DNA from: a bacterium
GTDB lineage: Bacteria > Hydrothermota > UBA3072 > B12-G15
Direction of reading: 5' to 3'
NCBI GenBank assembly: GCA_003646055.1
Contig: QNDZ01000009.1
Location: forward strand, 1 to 19,039
DNA length: 19,039 nucleotides
In this document: one piece after another, positions 15,150 to 19,039 of the stretch
Position numbering within the stretch: the first letter of the stretch is position 1
Layout of the letters: every line of letters starts with the position of its first letter
Notes under the pieces: model-generated
The model's input: only the letters and a program-made list of their open reading frames with translations
What the model was told of the DNA's origin: nothing
Database searches by the model: none
Made by a program: the position numbers and the translations under genes

Positions 15150-16023
15150 GTATATCAACAGAACAACAAGTGTATTTGAAGTTCAATAAGTACCCTGATT
15201 TTTCAGCATGTGATAAAGCATCATCAGACCAGAGCGCCATTCTGTCAATAAGCCCTTCCTCTATCAGTCTTATTTCAAGTTCCCTTCTGTATCTACCCCT
15301 TGGCCTTGCACATCCTAATGAAACCTCCTGGAACCTTTGCCTTGCATACCTGAATACCTCAATAACCTCATCAATTGGTGGGGGTTCTGCACTCAGTATG
15401 TCTGGCATGAGAACAACGAGGACCACCCTTTTATTACTGAAATAATGAATGAGATTCAACGCCTCAAATTCACCTTTTATTTTTCCTCTATTCACCCCAA
15501 TGACAACATGAGGTACTATATCTGGCCCGTACATGTAAAGGTTATCAAGGCTTTTTTTAATAATGGAGTGGTCATTCAGGTGGTATATTTCTCTGAAGGT
15601 TTCTTCATCCCCAATCACATCTATCAGTGCCTGCCTTATCCCCGCCTTCTTTATGGCAGTGGCAAGTTCTCTGTTCACATTTAGCCCTGCGTGGCATGTA
15701 AGATAAAGGTTTGTTTTGAAGGTAGAAAGCCTTTCAAGAAAGGGCATAAGAGGGATTGTGCCATCTAAAAGACATCCTCCAGTTATCAATGCACCAAGCA
15801 TCCCATCCTTTTCAAGCATTTTAAGTGTATCAATCAGTTTTTCCGGTGTTTCACAATGGATCATACCCTGAAGAAGGTATCCCCTGCAGTGAACACATCC
15901 AAGTGCACAACTTCTTCCTGTTATGGAGATGGCAGGAAAGAGCCCTGTTTTTCCGTCAATGGTTATCATTCCGGGAAGATAGAAATCCAGTACCTTTCTA
16001 CTGTGCTTTTCAGATAATTCCAT
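15130..16023 (-). CDS. Radical SAM protein, LipS family (probably LipS2), lipoyl sulfur insertion
   Basis: A 297-residue cytoplasmic radical SAM protein. The [4Fe-4S]-SAM motif is CALGCVHC (Cys39, 43, 46), preceded by PAISITGRS and followed by HCETPEKL. Later landmarks are ALITGGCLLDG (78-88), LTCHAGLN (109-116), VSLGCARPRGRYR (234-246) and KYTCCSVD (283-290). Conserved-looking Cys238, Cys286 and Cys287 could hold an auxiliary cluster, as sulfur-inserting radical SAM enzymes need. It resembles the 'biotin synthase homolog' group (COG1856) that has been shown to act in LipS1/LipS2 lipoyl synthesis. The LipS number is assigned by gene order and from memory, so treat it as provisional. The ATG at 16023 follows GGAGG by four bases. 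The start overlaps the flavoprotein gene by 58 nt, and the end overlaps the ligase gene. Confidence 0.82.
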   Translation of the reverse strand: MELSEKHSRKVLDFYLPGMITIDGKTGLFPAISITGRSCALGCVHCRGYLLQGMIHCETPEKLIDTLKMLEKDGMLGALITGGCLLDGTIPLMPFLERLSTFKTNLYLTCHAGLNVNRELATAIKKAGIRQALIDVIGDEETFREIYHLNDHSIIKKSLDNLYMYGPDIVPHVVIGVNRGKIKGEFEALNLIHYFSNKRVVLVVLMPDILSAEPPPIDEVIEVFRYARQRFQEVSLGCARPRGRYRRELEIRLIEEGLIDRMALWSDDALSHAEKSGYLLNFKYTCCSVDIHGTERD

Positions 16024-16907
16024 TGTTCCTCCATGTCCTCTTTTCTTTTTTTTCTTCTCCTTATGAAAGGTATGTATGTTTTATTGAGTTCTTTCCTGTA
16101 ATCTTCCATACTGATTGAACCGGTGACGAGTTTTCCTGCAAGTCTTCCAGTATCAATTGCAGAAAGAATACCAGCACCTGTTAAGGGGTCCGTAAATCCA
16201 CCAGCGTCACCTACAAAAAGAATCTTTTGTTCCATAAAGGGATGTGGTTCTTCCTGTGGTATCAGACCACCAGTTATTTTGATGGGCTCACCTTTTATAA
16301 ATCCCATTTTCTTAAAAAATTCTATCACCCTGGGTATCATGGAACTGATTCTTCCCCTCATTCCAAGACCTACATTTACCATCTCTCCTCTGGGGAAGCA
16401 CCAGGCATAACCGTGTTTTATTTCTTCAGTGAACCATACTATTGTGTATTCAAGTGGTTTTACCAGTTTGAACCTCATATTCACTGCAGAAAGGTGTTCC
16501 TTCTGTGGTATCAGGCCTTCTATTGCCCTGCCTGGACCTGATGCTATGCATATCCATTCTGTCCTGTACTCACCCCTATCTGTTCGCACCCTGCCATTTT
16601 TTACATACAGTACTTTTTCTCCAGTATGGACATCACACTTCAGTGATGATAACCAGTTCTTCTGCCATGCTTTCCTGTCAATAACCTTTCCCTTTACTGG
16701 AGAAAACTTTTCACCACCAGGATATATGGTAAGCATACCCTCTGTTTTCTGAATACAGGGAATATCAAGGAATGGTGGTATCCATTCCGCACAGGAAATA
16801 TTTTCATAGGGTGTTTTTTCTCTCTCCAGGAGCAAAACTCTCCCTTCAACAGTAGAAGCGCAGGACAGTCCTGCGGGACCTGCACCCACCACAATCAGTC
16901 TATATAT
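15966..16907 (-). CDS. lipT: LipT-like FAD flavoprotein (geranylgeranyl reductase family), probable AUA start
   Basis: A FAD-dependent oxidoreductase of the geranylgeranyl-reductase-like group, 313 residues from the proposed start. It has the dinucleotide-binding motif VVGAGPAGLSCA at the very N terminus, ICIASGPGRAIEG mid-protein, and the second FAD motif LFVGDAGGFTDPLTGAGI. A flavoprotein of this type (LipT) lies between lipS1 and lipS2 in known lipoate-assembly clusters, as here; it probably supplies electrons, though that is not proven. The first in-frame GTG (16892) would begin inside the Rossmann motif. The full strand IYRLIVVGAGPAG needs a start at ATA 16907-16905. That codon lies eight bases after GGAG (16916-16919), and the only in-frame codon between it and an upstream TAA (16913-16911) is GGT. 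ATT at 16895, overlapping the previous TGA, is the other option. Its end overlaps the next gene by 58 nt. Confidence 0.8.
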   Translation of the reverse strand: MYRLIVVGAGPAGLSCASTVEGRVLLLEREKTPYENISCAEWIPPFLDIPCIQKTEGMLTIYPGGEKFSPVKGKVIDRKAWQKNWLSSLKCDVHTGEKVLYVKNGRVRTDRGEYRTEWICIASGPGRAIEGLIPQKEHLSAVNMRFKLVKPLEYTIVWFTEEIKHGYAWCFPRGEMVNVGLGMRGRISSMIPRVIEFFKKMGFIKGEPIKITGGLIPQEEPHPFMEQKILFVGDAGGFTDPLTGAGILSAIDTGRLAGKLVTGSISMEDYRKELNKTYIPFIRRRKKRKEDMEEQWNYLKSTVERYWISIFPE

Positions 16908-17923
16908 ACCTTAAGCTCCTTTTTTATAGACTCTATCTCCTCTGGAGAGGGAGGAAAAGGAAAATTTCTAGGTTCCTCGGATGGTTTCTCATTTGCATAG
17001 GGTCTGTTGCAGGCAACCTCTCCGTCTCTTCCAGTGCACCCGGATGTCATGAAGGGTTTTCCAGATGCTATATATGGTCCAATCTCTACCCCAAAGTCTA
17101 TTATCCTGTCCTTTTCATCAAACCTCATTATGTCTGCCCTTGAAATGCCATTATCTATAAGAAACCTTGCAAGTTGTAGTCTTCTATAAGTGGAGATATG
17201 TGGTCTTGGATGTTCCTGAAGTTTTGAAAGGGGTTCTGGAAAAAATGAGAACAGGTGGGTTTCTCCACCCATATCCCTGATTTTCTGGATTGCATACACC
17301 ATTTCCTTCTCTGTTTCTCCAATACCAACGATGAAATGAGAACCCACATTCCCTTTACCAAAGTATTCAAGTGCAATCTCAAATGTTTTCCAGTATCTTT
17401 CCCAGTTGTGTGGTCCATTCACACCCCTTCCCCTGTGGTAATCAAAAAGAGTGTCTGTGGCAGCATCAATTGCAATACCTATTTTGTCTGCACCTGCTTC
17501 CTTGAAAGTGAGAAAGTCCCTTTCAAGGGTCACTGTGGGTGAAATAAGCATGGAGATGGGAACATCTGAAAACATCCTTATCTTTCTTGCAATCTTCACT
17601 GTATCCTCAACAGAGCGTCTTCTTGTCACCATTGATATGCACACCCTTTTAATCTCCTTTTTCTCTTCAAGTTGTGCAATCCTTTCTGCAATCAGGTCGG
17701 TGGGGAACACAGGCCAGTCAACCCTTATGAAGGATTTGTCCTGATACTCACCAGGTCTGATTCTGGATAGACCGCAATATGAACAGTTGGCAGTACATCC
17801 ATCCCTGTATGTAACAAGAAGATTGATGCAGTAAAGTTTGGCATCCCTGTAAAATCTTCCAGGAACAAGGTTAAGGGTTATTCCTGCAGCAAGGCTTGTT
17901 CTCACATAATCAGGGCTTTCCAT
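16895..17923 (-). CDS. Radical SAM protein, LipS family (probably LipS1), first gene of the lipoate operon
   Basis: A 342-residue radical SAM protein. The SAM-cluster motif is CTANCSYC (Cys43, 47, 50), followed by GLSRIRPGEYQDKSFIRVDW. A TIM-barrel core follows (KRVCISMVTRR, SMLISPTVTL, ADKIGIAIDAATDTLF, GSHFIVGIGETEKEMV). The C-terminal PFMTSGCTGRDGEVACNRPY holds Cys296 and Cys305, which together with Cys32 may bind an auxiliary cluster. It resembles biotin-synthase-related proteins (COG2516 type), and its neighbours identify it as a LipS component. By family knowledge, LipS1 and LipS2 together insert the two sulfurs into octanoyl carriers in place of LipA. The number is provisional. The ATG at 17923 follows GGAGG by five bases. 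The operon's genes overlap from here on. Confidence 0.83.
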   Translation of the reverse strand: MESPDYVRTSLAAGITLNLVPGRFYRDAKLYCINLLVTYRDGCTANCSYCGLSRIRPGEYQDKSFIRVDWPVFPTDLIAERIAQLEEKKEIKRVCISMVTRRRSVEDTVKIARKIRMFSDVPISMLISPTVTLERDFLTFKEAGADKIGIAIDAATDTLFDYHRGRGVNGPHNWERYWKTFEIALEYFGKGNVGSHFIVGIGETEKEMVYAIQKIRDMGGETHLFSFFPEPLSKLQEHPRPHISTYRRLQLARFLIDNGISRADIMRFDEKDRIIDFGVEIGPYIASGKPFMTSGCTGRDGEVACNRPYANEKPSEEPRNFPFPPSPEEIESIKKELKVYID

Positions 17924-17950
17924 AACTTCCTCCGTGGTTGTTTTCGGTGA

Positions 17951-17979
17951 ATGCTATCAGAAAACTGAAGAAAAATCAA
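17951..17979 (-). promoter_or_regulatory. Candidate promoter of the lipoate-assembly operon
   Basis: On the minus strand, TTGATT (plus-strand AATCAA, 17974-17979), a 17-base spacer, and TAGCAT (plus-strand ATGCTA, 17951-17956). It lies about 28 bases before the first start codon. It is weaker than the other promoters in the window and divergent from the one at 17991. Confidence 0.5.
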
Positions 17980-17990
17980 GCGATGAATTG

Positions 17991-18019
17991 TTGACTTTTC
18001 GGGAAGATAATATTAAACT
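17991..18019 (+). promoter_or_regulatory. Candidate promoter of the 3'-terminal membrane protein gene
   Basis: TTGACT at 17991-17996, a 17-base spacer, and TAAACT at 18014-18019, followed by the ribosome-binding site AGGAGG at 18031-18036. Confidence 0.5.
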
Positions 18020-18041
18020 GTGAAAAAGAAAGGAGGAGGTC

Positions 18042-19039
18042 ATGGTGTTTTTATTTATGCTTTTTTCAGTTACAGTTGAGAAATTGCCATTTGATTCAGG
18101 AAAGAGTATCTATGTCTGGACATTTTCCTATGAGAAGGATTGTCATCTATTCCCGGAGATTGAAGGTTTCAAAAAGGCAGAAATCTTGAGGAGGGAGAGG
18201 ACAATTGTTTTAAGGATTGAGGGGGTGATGAATGGTCAACCTTTTGAGGATGAAAGAAACCTCACAGAGGAGGAATACAGCAATATTGTGTCAAGGGTTG
18301 ATGTATACCTTTCAACCCATAAAAAACTCAACAGGGAGGGATGGGGGCTTTACCTGCTGGCCACCCTTGAGGTTGGACTTGTTGAATGGTCACCAATGGG
18401 TGCTATTGTTACAGAGAAGGCAGAACTATATCCCATTTTTGCAGCGGCAAGTTTCTTTGCCCCCATGTTTCTCACCAGGAATGTTGATATTACCAATGGA
18501 CAGGCGTGGTTTTCATGGATAATGGCACACCATGCATATCTATTTGGTGTTTCAACGAGTATGCTCTTGTTGGATTCCACAAACAGTAAATTCATAGCAG
18601 GTTACATGCTTGGGACTGGAATACTTGGAGAGATAGCAGGGTTCAAACTTGCAAGGAAATGGAACCTATCCATGGGTAGTGCAGAGATGTACAATCATAT
18701 ACTTTTATCCTCCGAGATTTATGGAGGACTTCTTGCCAATGCACTCTTTTCAGGCAAACAGGATCTCTGGGATTATCTGTGGACAGGTGCATTGATTGGT
18801 GAGATCGCAGGGTTTACAGGATGGTACATGTGGGGAAAGGATGAGTACACATTTGGTGATGCCATTGCGTATGATTCATACGGTTTCCTTGCCCTGCTCA
18901 CTTCCTATGCAACCATCTCCTCCATTTCAAACTCTGTGGATGATAAGTGGAAGAGTTTGATAGTGTTGGGGATGCATGCTCCAATGAACCTTTACGGACT
19001 GAAGATATTCAGAAACAATCAGATACCCTTTACAGGAGG
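18042..19039 (+). CDS. Exported or membrane protein of unknown function with Gly-rich repeats, 3' end missing
   Basis: An open frame of 332 codons that runs off the window without a stop. The start is ATG at 18042, five bases after AGGAGG, with an in-frame TGA at 18021 excluding an extension. The N terminus MVFLFMLFSVTVEKLPF suggests a short signal sequence. Residues 15-110 look soluble and mixed alpha/beta. Residues 130-330 contain three related units. Each has a Gly-rich hydrophobic helix followed by a charged N/D-rich turn with an invariant Gly and a second hydrophobic segment: around 134-178 (FLTRNVDITNGQAW), 185-236 (GTGILGEIAGFKLARKWN, SMGSAEMY) and 246-291 (TGALIGEIAGFTGW, TFGDAIAYDS). 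A fourth unit may begin near 303. I do not recognise the family. It is divergent from the lipoate operon. Confidence 0.82.
   Translation, partial: MVFLFMLFSVTVEKLPFDSGKSIYVWTFSYEKDCHLFPEIEGFKKAEILRRERTIVLRIEGVMNGQPFEDERNLTEEEYSNIVSRVDVYLSTHKKLNREGWGLYLLATLEVGLVEWSPMGAIVTEKAELYPIFAAASFFAPMFLTRNVDITNGQAWFSWIMAHHAYLFGVSTSMLLLDSTNSKFIAGYMLGTGILGEIAGFKLARKWNLSMGSAEMYNHILLSSEIYGGLLANALFSGKQDLWDYLWTGALIGEIAGFTGWYMWGKDEYTFGDAIAYDSYGFLALLTSYATISSISNSVDDKWKSLIVLGMHAPMNLYGLKIFRNNQIPFTG

Noticed and set aside
15150..15158. TTG 15158 as the start of the lipoate ligase
   Set aside because: It adds only three residues (MIY) and has no ribosome-binding site. ATG 15149 also lacks one, so the choice is a preference for ATG, not proof.
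1..19039. CRISPR array, tRNA, rRNA, insertion sequence or integration site
   Set aside because: No regularly spaced direct repeats, no tRNA cloverleaf or rRNA motifs, no transposase or integrase and no flanking terminal inverted repeats were seen on either strand.

Overview
The window looks like a chromosomal segment from a bacterium with an outer membrane, probably of the FCB group or a related thermophilic candidate phylum such as WOR-3/Hydrothermae. This is an inference: two large secreted proteins end in type IX secretion (T9SS) type A sorting domains, there is a TonB-dependent receptor with an N-terminal carboxypeptidase-regulatory-like domain, and Shine-Dalgarno sites are very strong (AAGGAGG). 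No rRNA, tRNA or other taxonomic anchor is present. I saw no mobile element, CRISPR array or phage gene.

Layout. (1) 81-4007 (+): a 1308-residue gingipain-like C25 cysteine protease with its own sigma70-type promoter and a strong terminator. (2) 4107-5925 (+): a two-gene operon of an FMN-binding flavin reductase and a CNT-family transporter, overlapping by 8 nt. (3) 5931-7419 (-): a transaldolase and an HtpX-type membrane metalloprotease, also overlapping by 8 nt and convergent with the transporter. (4) 7537-9708 (+): a TonB-dependent receptor, divergent from transaldolase. (5) 9934-12999 (+): a 1021-residue modular secreted protein (propeller-like repeats, three Ig/Fn3-like modules, jelly-roll, T9SS tail), closed by a perfect bidirectional terminator. 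(6) 13022-13619: no intact gene, but on the minus strand two decayed genes can be read: a DsrH/TusB-like sulfur-relay protein and the C-terminal strands of an outer-membrane beta-barrel. (7) 13620-17923 (-): a tightly overlapping four-gene operon. (8) 18042-19039 (+): the start of a new exported protein that runs off the window.

The most interesting part is region 7. In transcription order it encodes a radical SAM protein, a geranylgeranyl-reductase-like flavoprotein, a second radical SAM protein and a lipoate-protein ligase. This matches the LipS1/LipT/LipS2/sLpl(AB) route of lipoyl assembly, the alternative to LipA/LipB. Here the ligase carries a C-terminal Cys-rich DUF116 domain in the same chain, which ties DUF116 physically to lipoate assembly. 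The flavoprotein appears to lack an ATG/GTG/TTG start that preserves its Rossmann strand; a well-placed ribosome-binding site points to an AUA codon.

Several gene starts given here differ from the longest open frame because a Shine-Dalgarno site or promoter decides them: 4107 rather than 4101, 4660 rather than 4579, 7419 rather than 7452, 9934 rather than 9886, 15149 rather than 15158. No numerical database comparison was possible; family names come from motif recognition.
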